64,000 nucleotides of DNA from Galbibacter sp038433465 (GCF_038433465.1 NZ_JAESVF010000001.1:682001-746000), one strand, 5' to 3'; positions 37,891 through 47,186 are shown, counted from the stretch's first letter. Translations and numbers: made by a program. The notes: generated by a model from the sequence alone, not told the origin.

Positions 37891-38763
37891 TTATTCAAAA
37901 TCAATGTAATCGGTTGGGTCTACAGGATAACCTTCGCTCCAAAGTTCGAAATGGAGGTGAGGCCCTGTTGTGAGTTCGCCAGTGTTTCCGATAATGGCAA
38001 TTACTTCACCAGCTTTTACTTGGTTTCCTTGACTTACACTCAATGACGAATTGTGCTTGTAAACAGAAATTAAGCCTCCGCCGTGTTCAATAATACAAAC
38101 ATAACCAGTTTCGGCAGTCCATTCAGCAAAAATTACCATTCCGTCTGCAACGGCTTTTATAGGAGTGTCTTTTGGTGCCAAAATATCAATAGCATAATGC
38201 TTTTCTTTGGCATTGTATTGTTGTGATAAAGTTCCGTTTACTGGCGGAAATAACACAAAGTCGGTACTCGGTGTAGCCGATTCAAAAATGTTGTATTTAT
38301 CTTCAATAGCAACGCGCTCGCGTAAAAGCGAATCTTGCTTGCTTGGACTTAGATTTATTTTGATGGTATCTTTTCTGAATTCTTCTAAAAGCGAATCTTT
38401 ATGAATTTCTTGCGTATTGATTTCGCCTCTTAAAACTTTTTGAATTTTATCGAAATACAAATCGTTTGCGTGCATTTGCGCTGTTAAGGAGTCGGCTTTA
38501 TAGGTTAAATCCATAGCGCGTCTCTTTAAAGTTGTTGAAGAATACCCCGGAATGTATTCGCGCAGTGGCGTAAATGCAATTAAAATAGTAGTGAAAGCAA
38601 TGATGAATACCGAAAATAAAGTGCCTAGCACAAAAACATTAAGCCTGTTAAGTTTAAATGAAAGTTTTTCTTCGAAGGTATCTTCATTTAAAATAACAAG
38701 TCTGTATTTGTGCAACAGCTTTTTCCGGATGTGCTTTCTCTTTTTTTTCTTCTTAGTCATCAT
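37891..38763 (-). CDS. M23 family (LytM-type) metallopeptidase
   Basis: 290 residues. A very basic N-terminus (about 3-30) is followed by one membrane anchor (about 49-68; FVLGTLFSVFIIAFTTILIAF), a helical linker and a C-terminal M23 domain (about 165-290). Zinc ligands are visible: HYAID (His-x-x-x-Asp) and the GPHLHFE motif (His-x-His). Such enzymes cut peptidoglycan cross-bridges or activate amidases in the periplasm. Two ATG codons (38763, 38760) are possible starts. The -7 box ends only 4 bases before, so the mRNA may lack a leader. It is co-transcribed with the GH3 gene. Confidence 0.9.
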   Translation of the reverse strand: MMTKKKKKRKHIRKKLLHKYRLVILNEDTFEEKLSFKLNRLNVFVLGTLFSVFIIAFTTILIAFTPLREYIPGYSSTTLKRRAMDLTYKADSLTAQMHANDLYFDKIQKVLRGEINTQEIHKDSLLEEFRKDTIKINLSPSKQDSLLRERVAIEDKYNIFESATPSTDFVLFPPVNGTLSQQYNAKEKHYAIDILAPKDTPIKAVADGMVIFAEWTAETGYVCIIEHGGGLISVYKHNSSLSVSQGNQVKAGEVIAIIGNTGELTTGPHLHFELWSEGYPVDPTDYIDFE

Positions 38764-38766
38764 CAG

Positions 38767-38774
38767 CAAATATA
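38767..38774 (-). promoter_or_regulatory. -7 box of the M23-GH3 operon, very close to the start codon
   Basis: The minus strand reads TATATTTG, a full TAnnTTTG match. Its final G (38767) is 4 bases before the first ATG (38763), which predicts a leaderless or nearly leaderless mRNA. Confidence 0.5.
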
Positions 38775-38912
38775 AATATTAGGATGGTATGTAGCTTTCT
38801 GTTTCTAAATATTTGTTTTTATTTAACGTGAAAGTAAATACTAATTGTGTGTTTAATGCGGTAAAAGTGACGATTTTAAGAAAAAATGTAACCTAGTCTA
38901 TACATTTCTTAG

Positions 38913-38920
38913 TACATTTG
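38913..38920 (+). promoter_or_regulatory. -7 box of tatA
   Basis: TACATTTG matches TAnnTTTG, 21 bases before the ATG at 38941. Confidence 0.6.
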
Positions 38921-38940
38921 TTTTTCTAAAATATTTTAAA

Positions 38941-39138
38941 ATGATATCATTAAACATTTTTCTAGGAATGATAGGTCCATGGCAAATAGCAGTAGTAGTA
39001 ATTTTAGTATTATTATTGTTTGGAGGGAAGAAAATTCCTGAGTTAATGCGTGGTCTAGGAAGCGGTATCAAAGAGTTTAAAGATGCCTCTAGAGAAGACG
39101 ATGAACCTACAACAAATCAGAAGAAAGAGAACAACTAA
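38941..39138 (+). CDS. tatA: Sec-independent protein translocase TatA
   Basis: 65 residues. One N-terminal membrane helix (about 11-27; WQIAVVVILVLLLFGG) is followed directly by the FGGKKIPELMRGLGSGIKEF amphipathic helix and an acidic, disordered tail. This is the TatA/E pattern. TatA forms the pore-like complex that exports folded proteins with twin-arginine signals. A plausible client in this window is the GMC small subunit at 46332-46886. Monocistronic, with its own promoter and a terminator at 39212-39257; TatC is not here. Confidence 0.93.
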   Translation: MISLNIFLGMIGPWQIAVVVILVLLLFGGKKIPELMRGLGSGIKEFKDASREDDEPTTNQKKENN

Positions 39139-39211
39139 TTTTTAACGTTCTTTTGCATACGATTTTATGAGCTTAGGTTAAATGCATTACGCTTTTGTAA
39201 TTACACTAACC

Positions 39212-39257
39212 AAAAAAGTCCATTTATAAATACAATTGTTTATAAATGGACTTTTTT
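39212..39257. terminator. Bidirectional terminator between tatA and DUF4837
   Basis: A 19-bp perfect stem (39212-39230 with 39239-39257), an 8-base loop and T/A tracts on both sides. It serves two converging genes. Confidence 0.9.
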
Positions 39258-39282
39258 TATGTCTTGTGAAAACGATTAATTA

Positions 39283-40293
39283 CTACTTATTAGCAACATC
39301 TTCTTTGTTTTCATCGTTGAATTTTAGTGTTTTTAAAACAGCTTCCAACTCAAACATATAGTCTCTTTTATTGGTAGATGGCGCAAAGGTAAATCCTTCT
39401 AAAACCAAAAGTCTGTTATTAGGTTTGTCTTCAACAATGTAATTGATAAACGGTCCTGCCATGGCAAAGTTTTTAACTTCCCACATTCCTTTGGTTTCTA
39501 TAGCTTTTCTTCCGGCAATTTCAGTATCAAAAACATAAGGCGCATAAGCTTGCTCGGTAATCATGTACATACCTTCTCTTCTTCCAGGCACATATTTTTG
39601 CCCAATAGAATCGCGCATTTTAATAATGGCATCAACACGCGTAGAATCAGAAGGGATACTGTTTAGTGGCATTTCGTACACCAAAATATTCATGGTTCCT
39701 TTTCTTATTTGACGCTCAATCCAAAAGAAATTTCCTTCTTGTTTTGCTATTTTATAAATAGACGGCATGGTTAAAGAAATTCCAAGCTCTTCCGATAATG
39801 CAGTTTCTTTGTTTAAAGAGCGTGTAAATCTATGCTGACTCTCACGAATGTCGTTTGCCTTAAACGCATCGATAATTTCTGGAGCCGTATTGGCAATTTC
39901 TTCTATAATTTTATCTGAAGTAGTAGCTTTTACCACACCAACTTTTTGGGGTTTTGCAAACATATTTGTGCGTAGTGCTGCAACTTCTGCAGTGTCTTTT
40001 TGAACATATAAAATGTTTCGGCTATTTCTTGTAGACCCAGTAAAAACTTCAATCGGAATTTGGTGGATATTAAACAAAGGCTCTTCTTGCGGAAGTCCCA
40101 ATACACTCGCTGCATAATATTTTCTGATGGAATCTCCAACACGTCCATTCCACATATCATTGTCTATCACAACAGCAAGGGTGTTGATAGCTCCAACGGA
40201 ATCTGGAAGAAACTTTTCTTCATTTTCTTCGGAAGACTTTTTGCAAGATAGCACCAGTAAAAAGACTGCAATTCCTAATAAAATTTTTCTCAT
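39283..40293 (-). CDS. DUF4837 family lipoprotein
   Basis: 336 residues with a lipoprotein signal peptide (lipobox ending at Cys17 in FLLVLSCKK). The mature part begins with a Ser/Glu linker and LPDSVGAINTLAVVIDNDMWNG, which with the IPIEVFTGSTRNSRNILYV block is typical of DUF4837. This Bacteroidota envelope family has no known function. It follows the lytic transglycosylase by 56 nt on the same strand. Probably anchored to the inner leaflet of the outer membrane. Confidence 0.85.
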   Translation of the reverse strand: MRKILLGIAVFLLVLSCKKSSEENEEKFLPDSVGAINTLAVVIDNDMWNGRVGDSIRKYYAASVLGLPQEEPLFNIHQIPIEVFTGSTRNSRNILYVQKDTAEVAALRTNMFAKPQKVGVVKATTSDKIIEEIANTAPEIIDAFKANDIRESQHRFTRSLNKETALSEELGISLTMPSIYKIAKQEGNFFWIERQIRKGTMNILVYEMPLNSIPSDSTRVDAIIKMRDSIGQKYVPGRREGMYMITEQAYAPYVFDTEIAGRKAIETKGMWEVKNFAMAGPFINYIVEDKPNNRLLVLEGFTFAPSTNKRDYMFELEAVLKTLKFNDENKEDVANK

Positions 40294-40349
40294 GGTTTTA
40301 GGTTTTAGCGTAAATTAAACTTCAAAAAAAGGTGCTAATTTTTAAAAAA

Positions 40350-41930
40350 CTAGCACTTACAAAGTACCAATTTGGTACCAGGTGTTAATTTACTACCGCT
40401 AATATCGTTCCATTCTTGAATATTTTTAACAGAAATTCCAGGAAATTTCTTTGCAATGCTCCAAAGAGAGTCACCACTTCGAACAACATATTCTTTGGAA
40501 GCGCTTTTACTGCTAGTGTTAGACGATTTTTGAGTGCTGCTCGCCACAGGTTTTTTAGGATAAATAATTAAGCGTTGCCCAATACGAATATTGTTGTTTC
40601 TTAATCCGTTCCAACGTTTTAATTCGCTTACACGCACACCATATTTCTCAGCAATCTTCCCTAAAACATCGCCACTTTTAACTTTATAACGAATTTGAGC
40701 ACTTGTTTCAACCAATTCTGGAAGTGGTTTTTCTTTCTGAAGCAACTCTTTCTCTACACGAGCATAAATAGAATCTTCGTTGGCTACAAAACGGCCAATT
40801 GCTTTTCTCGGCAGGCGAAGGGTGTAATTTTTGTTATCGATAAACGGAATGATATCGAGTTTATAAGAAGGATTGAAAAATTGTACTTCTTCACGGTCTA
40901 CTTCTAAATACTCCGAAATTTGATCGAAAGTGATGAGTTTTTTAATGCGTACCGTATCGGTTTCAAAATAAGCTGCTTCAGCACCATAATCTTCAAAACC
41001 GTGCTCTTTGGCGTATTCCATAATATACATGGTTGCTAAAAATGCAGGAACATAGCCAGCAGTTTCTCTTGGTAAATATGGTCTTAAATTCCAATAATTA
41101 CTAGAGCCACCGCTTCTTCTAATTGCTTTATTTACGTTTCCAGGACCCGAGTTGTAGGCTGCAAGTGCCAAATCCCAATCGCCAAACATTTCGTACAGCT
41201 TTCCTAAGTATTTACAAGCTGCTTCGGTAGAGCGGATAGGGTCGCTACGTTCGTCAACATAACTACTTACATCGAGGCCGTACATTTTTCCGGTAGGATA
41301 CATAAATTGCCAAATTCCAGTAGCACCAACTCTCGATTTTGCTTTTGGGTTTAAGGCAGATTCTATCACTGCCAAATATTTCATTTCTAACGGGATGTCG
41401 TAGTTGTCGAGGGCTTGTTCAAATAGCGGAAAGTAAAACTTACTTCGCGCCATTACGCGCGTTAAAAATGCTCGTTTGTTTTTCAAGAACATTTTAATAA
41501 CGCTTTCTAACGATGGGTTGTACTCTACATTAAAAGGCGTTTTTTGGTTGAGTTTCGCCAATCGAACTTTTAGTGTGTCGGTAGGAAGGTCAACATCGTT
41601 TACAGGCTCGAAAGTTAAATTGGTAATATCTGTGTAAATTGTATCGTACAGACCAGCGTTTAGAAATTCGCTCATCCAGATACTGTCTATTTTTTTTGCC
41701 TGCGGATGGTCGGCATATCCATAGGTTTTTAATTCTTTAGCAATTACATATTTTGTTCCGTCGACTAAAACAGAATCGCTTTCTTGAAGAATTTCTTGGT
41801 CTACAACATTTAAACTGTCGCTAGAAATTTCTAGAGTTTCAAGATTTTTTTGAAGGTTGCTTTTTGGTTGTTGGGCGAAGGCGAGGGAGCCAAAAGTACT
41901 GATTAATAGCACTGTGAAAACGTTCTTCAT
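40350..41930 (-). CDS. LysM-domain membrane-bound lytic transglycosylase (MltD-like)
   Basis: 526 residues. Signal peptide about 1-19 (LAFAQ). The SLT domain (about 150-300) includes YLAVIESALNPKAKS with the catalytic Glu, GATGIWQFMYPTGKMYGL and LALAAYNSGPGNVNKAI. Two C-terminal LysM repeats (about 410-455, YKVKSGDVLGKIAEKYG; and 480-524, YVVRSGDSLWSIAKKF) bind glycan. The enzyme cleaves peptidoglycan strands in the periplasm, giving 1,6-anhydro products. There is no lipobox, so it is likely soluble periplasmic. It is upstream of DUF4837 in the same direction. Confidence 0.93.
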   Translation of the reverse strand: MKNVFTVLLISTFGSLAFAQQPKSNLQKNLETLEISSDSLNVVDQEILQESDSVLVDGTKYVIAKELKTYGYADHPQAKKIDSIWMSEFLNAGLYDTIYTDITNLTFEPVNDVDLPTDTLKVRLAKLNQKTPFNVEYNPSLESVIKMFLKNKRAFLTRVMARSKFYFPLFEQALDNYDIPLEMKYLAVIESALNPKAKSRVGATGIWQFMYPTGKMYGLDVSSYVDERSDPIRSTEAACKYLGKLYEMFGDWDLALAAYNSGPGNVNKAIRRSGGSSNYWNLRPYLPRETAGYVPAFLATMYIMEYAKEHGFEDYGAEAAYFETDTVRIKKLITFDQISEYLEVDREEVQFFNPSYKLDIIPFIDNKNYTLRLPRKAIGRFVANEDSIYARVEKELLQKEKPLPELVETSAQIRYKVKSGDVLGKIAEKYGVRVSELKRWNGLRNNNIRIGQRLIIYPKKPVASSTQKSSNTSSKSASKEYVVRSGDSLWSIAKKFPGISVKNIQEWNDISGSKLTPGTKLVLCKC

Positions 41931-42017
41931 TAATCAAATAGGTTTATTGTTTTCTTATACAATTTGTAAAAATCGTATTTTTTTCAATTAAAAACATATC
42001 AAATTTGTTAAAAAAAT

Positions 42018-42045
42018 AAAGCCTTTCGAAGTTCCGAAAGGCTTT
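42018..42045 (-). terminator. Terminator of pgk
   Basis: A perfect 11-bp stem (42018-42028 with 42035-42045) with a 6-base loop. On the minus strand it is followed by a T-rich run. Confidence 0.82.
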
Positions 42046-42077
42046 ATGGTATGATTTTGTGTTGTATGATTGGAAAA

Positions 42078-43268
42078 TTACGCTAAAATAGCAGCAATTC
42101 CAGGAAGTGTTTTTCCTTCTAGGCTTTCGAGCATTGCGCCTCCACCTGTAGAAACATAACTTACTTTATCTTCAAAACCGAATTGCTTTACAGCAGCAAC
42201 AGAGTCACCTCCACCTACTAAAGAGAAAGCGCCGTTTTTTGTAGCTTCTTCAATAAAACTTCCGATAGCGATGGTTCCTTTAGAAAAGGTTTCCATTTCA
42301 AAAACACCAACTGGACCATTCCAAAGTATTGTTTTTGATTGTAAAATAACTTCTTTAAAGTTTTGTAGTGTTTGTGGCCCAGCGTCTAAACCTTGCCATC
42401 CGTCTGGAATTTCGTTTACTGGAGTAACTTGTGTTTCTGCATCGTTATTAAAATCGTCGGCAGCAACAACATCTACTGGTAAATGTACTTTTACACCTTT
42501 TGCTTCAGCTTCTTTTAAAATCTCTAAAGCAAGCGCTTGTTTGTCGTCTTCGCAAATAGAATCTCCAATTTTTCCGCCTTGAGCTTTTACAAACGTATAT
42601 GTCATTCCACCACCAATAATAAGGTGGTCTACTTTGTCTAAAATATTTTCAATAATGGTAATTTTTGAAGAAACCTTAGAACCTCCTAAAATTGCAGTTA
42701 CAGGTTTTTCTCCGCTTTCCATTACTTTAGCAATCGACTCGATTTCTTTTGCCATTAAGTACCCAAAACATTTGTTTTCACCAAAGTATTTTGCAACAAC
42801 AGTTGTCGATGCGTGCGCTCTGTGAGCAGTTCCAAAAGCATCGTTTACGTAGATGTCTCCAAGTTTTGAAAGTCCTTCAGCAAATGTTTCTTCTCCTTTT
42901 TCTTCTTCTTCATGAAAACGTAAATTCTCCAATAAAAGCACTTCACCTGGTTGTAAAGCTGCAACAGCCTCTTCAGCAACTCTACCAACACATTTGTCGA
43001 TAAATTTTACTTGTACACCAATAATTTCAGAAGCTTTTTTTGCTAGATGCGTTAAAGACATATCATCTCTAACTTCACCTTTTGGGCGTCCTAAGTGGCT
43101 CATTAAAACTGCGCTCCCACCATCTTCTAAAATTTTAATGATTGTTGGTTTTGCAGCTTCGATACGGTTGGTATCTGTAATGTTAAACTCAGCGTCTAAA
43201 GGCACGTTAAAGTCTACACGAATTAATGCTTTTTTATTTTCGAAATTAAAATCGTCTATCGTCTTCAT
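42078..43268 (-). CDS. pgk: Phosphoglycerate kinase
   Basis: 396 residues, standard length. Transfers phosphate from 1,3-bisphosphoglycerate to ADP in glycolysis. Family motifs include ALIRVDFNVPLD at the N-terminus, MSHLGRPKGE, LLLENLRFHEEEEKG, the GGSKVSSKI hinge, GPVGVFEMETF and the C-terminal VGGGDSVAAVKQFG with the nucleotide-binding loop. Own -7 box at 43293-43300 and own terminator, so single-gene. Divergent from holB. Confidence 0.97.
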   Translation of the reverse strand: MKTIDDFNFENKKALIRVDFNVPLDAEFNITDTNRIEAAKPTIIKILEDGGSAVLMSHLGRPKGEVRDDMSLTHLAKKASEIIGVQVKFIDKCVGRVAEEAVAALQPGEVLLLENLRFHEEEEKGEETFAEGLSKLGDIYVNDAFGTAHRAHASTTVVAKYFGENKCFGYLMAKEIESIAKVMESGEKPVTAILGGSKVSSKITIIENILDKVDHLIIGGGMTYTFVKAQGGKIGDSICEDDKQALALEILKEAEAKGVKVHLPVDVVAADDFNNDAETQVTPVNEIPDGWQGLDAGPQTLQNFKEVILQSKTILWNGPVGVFEMETFSKGTIAIGSFIEEATKNGAFSLVGGGDSVAAVKQFGFEDKVSYVSTGGGAMLESLEGKTLPGIAAILA

Positions 43269-43292
43269 CTTATAATAGGGTTAATTAAGTGG

Positions 43293-43300
43293 CAAATTTA
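43293..43300 (-). promoter_or_regulatory. -7 box of pgk
   Basis: The minus strand reads TAAATTTG, 25 bases before the pgk ATG (43268). Confidence 0.5.
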
Positions 43301-43417
43301 ACTATTTATCGTTAGCTGAGAAAACACCTTTTTGTTATATAAAGTTAAATCGGTATTAAATTATTTACAGCAGTTTTCTTTTCTTCAGCATTGAAAGATA
43401 CTATCTTTTATGAAACT

Positions 43418-43425
43418 TACATTTG
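43418..43425 (+). promoter_or_regulatory. -7 box of holB
   Basis: TACATTTG, 47 bases before the ATG at 43472. Confidence 0.45.
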
Positions 43426-43471
43426 TAGAAACAAACTTTAAAAGTTACTTTCACACCTTAAATAAATTACC

Positions 43472-44620
43472 ATGCTTTTTAGCGAAGTTTTAGGGCAATC
43501 TCACATAAAAAAACACTTAACGTATAGTGCCGATAATGGCCGAATTCCACATGCACAACTTTTTGTTGGTCCTGAGGGAAGCGGAATTTTACCAATGGCA
43601 ATTGCCTATGCGCAATATATTTTGTGTGGCAATACCAACGAAGAAAATAACACAGGACGCGAAGCGTGTAATTTAAAATTCAACAATCTTTCGCATCCCG
43701 ATTTGCATTTTGCTTTTCCGGTTGCTGTTACCGATACCGTAAAGAACCATCCTGTAAGTAGCAAGTTTTTAACCGAATGGCGCACTTTTGTAAAAGAACA
43801 GCCTTACGGAAACTTGTTTGATTGGTATAAAGTGCTTGATATTGAAAAAAAGCAAGGTCAAATTGGTGTTGATGAAGCTGAAGACATTGTAAAAAAACTT
43901 TCGCTTAAAGCTTACGAAGGTGGTTATAAAGTAATGATTATTTGGATGGCCGATAGGATGCACAATTCTGCCGCCAATAAATTATTAAAACTGATAGAAG
44001 AGCCGCCAAACAAGACTTTTTTTATTTTAATTGCTGAAGACGAAGGGCAAATTATACAAACCATTCGCTCGCGTTGTCAAGTATTGCATTTTCCGCCACT
44101 TGCAGAAAGTGTAATTGCGGAAGCTCTAGAAGTCAATGGAACCGACGCCAATAAAGCATTGAAAATTGCGCATCAAGCTAATGGAAATTTTAATAAGGCA
44201 CTCGATTTAATTCATCAAAACTCTGAAGATTTGGTGTTTGAAAAATGGTTTGTTACCTGGGTACGTGCCGCCTTTAGAGCCCGTGGGAACAAAGCTGTTA
44301 TTCATAATTTAATAAGTTGGAGTGAAGAAGTTTCTACTACTAACAGAGAAACTCAAAAACGATTTTTACTTTTCTGTTTGGATGTTTTTAGGCAAGCCCT
44401 GCTTATTAACTATCAAGCGAGTGAGCTAACATATATCGATTTTTCTGCGGATAATTTTCAGTTAGAAAAATTTGCACCCTTTGTGCATGGAAATAACATC
44501 CTCGAAATTACAAAAGAACTCGAAGATGCTATTTATCATGTGGGACGTAACGGAAACGGTAAAATAATCTTCACCGACCTTTCTATTAAGTTGACAAGAT
44601 TATTGCATGTGAAAGAGTAA
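43472..44620 (+). CDS. holB: DNA polymerase III delta' subunit
   Basis: 382 residues. Part of the clamp loader that puts the beta clamp on DNA. The opening SEVLGQSHIKKHLTYSADNGRIPHAQLFVGPEG is typical. The Walker A region reads GPEGSGIL (33-40) with no Lys-Ser/Thr, as expected for a delta' that does not hydrolyse ATP. NKLLKLIEEPPNKTFFILIAED and TIRSRCQVLHF (with the SRC motif) confirm the family. It ends one base before the stop codon of the convergent GMC gene, with no terminator between. Confidence 0.93.
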   Translation: MLFSEVLGQSHIKKHLTYSADNGRIPHAQLFVGPEGSGILPMAIAYAQYILCGNTNEENNTGREACNLKFNNLSHPDLHFAFPVAVTDTVKNHPVSSKFLTEWRTFVKEQPYGNLFDWYKVLDIEKKQGQIGVDEAEDIVKKLSLKAYEGGYKVMIIWMADRMHNSAANKLLKLIEEPPNKTFFILIAEDEGQIIQTIRSRCQVLHFPPLAESVIAEALEVNGTDANKALKIAHQANGNFNKALDLIHQNSEDLVFEKWFVTWVRAAFRARGNKAVIHNLISWSEEVSTTNRETQKRFLLFCLDVFRQALLINYQASELTYIDFSADNFQLEKFAPFVHGNNILEITKELEDAIYHVGRNGNGKIIFTDLSIKLTRLLHVKE

Positions 44621-46339
44621 TTAAGCAACTCCTTTCTTCGATTCTTTAATTGCATGATCACAAGCTCTTGCTGTTAGCGCCATATAGGTTAACGACGGGT
44701 TTTGAGTTGCAGTAGAGGTCATGCAAGCACCATCGGTAACATATACATTTTTACATGCGTGTAATTGATTCCATTTGTTTAATAAAGATGTTTTTGGGTC
44801 TTTCCCCATGCGTACACCCCCCATTTCATGGATGTCTAACCCAGGCGCTTTGTCTGGTACGTCGTGAGCTTTAATATTTGTAAATCCGGCTGCTTCAAAC
44901 ATTTCTGTAAATTGTTCAACATAATCGGTAATCATTTTTTCATCATTGTCGTCATAATCCAAATTGATACGTAAAAGCGGAATTCCGTATTGGTCTGTTT
45001 TTTCAGTGTCTAAACTCAAAGTACTTTCTTCTTTCGGAATAGTTTCTCCCATCATATGAGAGCCTACACGCCAGTTTCCGTATTCCGGACTTATCAAACT
45101 TTGTTTCAGTTCTTCTCCTAATCCGTCGGCATGTTGAATAACTTGACGGTAAGCACCAAAACCTGCAGCATACCCTCTTAAAAAGTTAGTTTCTTGTTTT
45201 TCTACATTCCTAAACCTAGGGATGTAGCCACTTGTTGGTCTTCTTCCTTCAGTAGTAATATCTAAATTTCCGTCGTATTCTGCACTCATACTCACCCTAT
45301 AATTATGAAAGGCAATGTATTTTCCTAAAAGTCCGTTGTCGTTACCCAATCCATTTGGAAAACGATTCGACTTAGAGTTGAGTAAAATCATATTCGAGTT
45401 AAAAGCACTCGCGTTGAGGAATATCACAGGAGCGAAATATTCGGTAGTTTCCTTTGTGTTAGCATCAATCACTACTACGCCTGTAGCCTTTTCTTGTTTA
45501 TCGTCGTAAATAATAGAATGTACTACGGCATTGTGTTTCATTGTTAAATTCCCTGTTTTTTGAGCCCAAGGAATAGTGCTAGCGTTACTGCTAAAGTAAC
45601 CTCCAAAGGGGCATCCACGACGACATAAATCGCGGGTTTGGCACATAGCTCTTCCTTGTTTCATGAAGATTTCTTTGTTTTCTGTAATGTGCGCGCAACG
45701 CCCATAAATAACATGTCGTTGGTTGTTGTATTTTTTGGCAACTACTTTTTTGAAATATTCTTCGGTTGGATTTAGCCCCATCGATTTTAAAAATTCTCCA
45801 TCTGGCAGTATATCCAAGCCGTCGTACTCCCCCGAAATTCCTACAAACTTTTCAACATAACTGTACCAAGGCGCTAAGTCTTTGTAACGAATTGGCCAGT
45901 CTACAGCAAAGCCATCGCGGGCTGGACCTTCAAAATCATAATCGCTTATACGTTGTGTTTGGCGTGCCCAAAGCAAAGATTTCCCTCCTGTTTGATATCC
46001 GCGAATCCAATCGAAAGGCTTTTCTTGAATGTAAGGTTGCTCTTTATCTTTTGTGAAAAAGTGTTGCGAATCTTCCATGAAATTATAACATCTAGCTGCA
46101 ATCGGATTTTCCTTTTGAGCATCAAAAGTAGTTTTATTGGCATGTTTTAATTCCCACGGCATTTTGTTGGTAGTAGGATAGTCTTTAATATGTGTAACAT
46201 CTCTACCGCGTTCTAATACTAAGGTTTTCAATCCTTTTTCGGTAAATTCTTTAGCAGCCCAACCGCCACTCATTCCAGAGCCAATTACAATGGCATCAAA
46301 TGTGTTGTTTTTTGTACTGTCTATATTAAAATTAGGCAT
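44621..46339 (-). CDS. GMC-family oxidoreductase, FAD-dependent large subunit
   Basis: 572 residues. N-terminal Rossmann motif FDAIVIGSGMSGGWAAKEF (about 14-32), then LVLERG, and the C-terminal GGVRMG and TQNPSLTYMALTARA blocks that hold the GMC active site and flavin contact. It belongs to the gluconate 2-dehydrogenase/GMC type that partners with a small Tat-exported subunit. Its start overlaps the end of that subunit by 8 bases, which implies translational coupling. The sugar or alcohol substrate is unknown. It has no signal peptide of its own and probably crosses the membrane bound to its partner. Confidence 0.92.
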   Translation of the reverse strand: MPNFNIDSTKNNTFDAIVIGSGMSGGWAAKEFTEKGLKTLVLERGRDVTHIKDYPTTNKMPWELKHANKTTFDAQKENPIAARCYNFMEDSQHFFTKDKEQPYIQEKPFDWIRGYQTGGKSLLWARQTQRISDYDFEGPARDGFAVDWPIRYKDLAPWYSYVEKFVGISGEYDGLDILPDGEFLKSMGLNPTEEYFKKVVAKKYNNQRHVIYGRCAHITENKEIFMKQGRAMCQTRDLCRRGCPFGGYFSSNASTIPWAQKTGNLTMKHNAVVHSIIYDDKQEKATGVVVIDANTKETTEYFAPVIFLNASAFNSNMILLNSKSNRFPNGLGNDNGLLGKYIAFHNYRVSMSAEYDGNLDITTEGRRPTSGYIPRFRNVEKQETNFLRGYAAGFGAYRQVIQHADGLGEELKQSLISPEYGNWRVGSHMMGETIPKEESTLSLDTEKTDQYGIPLLRINLDYDDNDEKMITDYVEQFTEMFEAAGFTNIKAHDVPDKAPGLDIHEMGGVRMGKDPKTSLLNKWNQLHACKNVYVTDGACMTSTATQNPSLTYMALTARACDHAIKESKKGVA

Positions 46340-46886
46340 TGATATTTATTTTATCGGTTGGGTTAATTGTTTTAGATTTATATGAAAAGGCGCCAGGAAT
46401 AAGTTTATACGGCATCAAATTCGTCATGTAGTATTCGCTGTTTTTATAGCCCCACACAGCTGTGTTTTTTGTAGTATGCAAAAAGCTTAAAACTTGGGGA
46501 TTTAAACTTTCGCTTTGCATCATTTCTTTTAGGACTGTTAGTTTTTCTTCAGCATTCAAATCGGTAAAATCATCCCCATAATTCTCTTTCACTGTAGTAT
46601 TGAAGCTTCTTAGTCCAGCTAAGTATGTGTTTTGTGTTTCAGTATCAGAACAGTCGTCTAGCATTACCCAAACAAAATTCTGAATTTTAAGAGAAACTCC
46701 GCCTGGAGTGTCTGTTTCTGGAAGCATGGTGTCGATAATTTCTTCTAAAAGAATTTCCTCTTCTTCAGAAATTTTAAGTTTATTTAGAACAATTGGTGTG
46801 CGTTTGTCTAGAAAACTACATGAAGGTACAAGCATTAAGCCACCCGTGATGAGTCCCAAGCTTTTGAGGGCATTCCGTCTTTTCAT
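46332..46886 (-). CDS. Gluconate 2-dehydrogenase subunit 3 family protein, Tat lipoprotein
   Basis: 184 residues. The N-terminus MKRRNALKSLGLITGGLMLVPSC-type signal has twin arginines, a hydrophobic core and a Cys after VPS, so it is likely a Tat-exported lipoprotein. The rest (TMLPETDTPG, LDDCSDTETQNTYLAGL) matches the small subunit of membrane GMC dehydrogenases. It is thought to carry the FAD-containing large subunit through the Tat pathway. The downstream gene overlaps by 8 bases. Links functionally to tatA at 38941. Confidence 0.88.
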   Translation of the reverse strand: MKRRNALKSLGLITGGLMLVPSCSFLDKRTPIVLNKLKISEEEEILLEEIIDTMLPETDTPGGVSLKIQNFVWVMLDDCSDTETQNTYLAGLRSFNTTVKENYGDDFTDLNAEEKLTVLKEMMQSESLNPQVLSFLHTTKNTAVWGYKNSEYYMTNLMPYKLIPGAFSYKSKTINPTDKININA

Positions 46887-47064
46887 TTAATTTGCTTTAG
46901 GTAGTTAGTTAGGTTTTAATTCTGTTGAATTGTTAGTAAATATAAATATTAAGTTGCATAAACCTAAAAAGATGATATGTTTTTTATTAAAATGAAAATA
47001 TAACTGCTAATTTTCTGAAACAGGAAGGGTGATGGTAAATTGGCTTTCTCGGATAGATTGCATA

Positions 47065-47098
47065 AAAAAATCCACCTTTATGTAAAGATGGATTTTTT
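47065..47098 (-). terminator. Terminator of tRNA-Cys
   Basis: A 16-bp stem (47065-47080 with 47083-47098), two-base turn. The one non-Watson-Crick pair is a wobble only on the minus strand, which fits the tRNA direction. Confidence 0.78.
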
Positions 47099-47102
47099 GT
47101 TG

Positions 47103-47173
47103 AGGCATCGAGCGGATTCGAACCGCTGTACAAGGTTTTGCAGACCTCTGCCTAGCCACTCGGCCACGATGCC
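47103..47173 (-). tRNA. tRNA-Cys (anticodon GCA)
   Basis: On the minus strand the cloverleaf folds: a 7-bp acceptor stem GGCATCG with CGATGCC, a D-arm, an anticodon loop CTGCAAA with GCA, and a T-arm with the TTCGAAT loop. The discriminator base is U, as usual for tRNA-Cys. No 3' CCA is encoded, so it must be added after transcription. 71 nt without CCA. Confidence 0.95.
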
Positions 47174-47186
47174 CTTTTTCGGTTGG

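Noticed and set aside
39930..40318. Overlapping frames opposite DUF4837
   Set aside because: Antisense shadows without promoter, start context or protein likeness.
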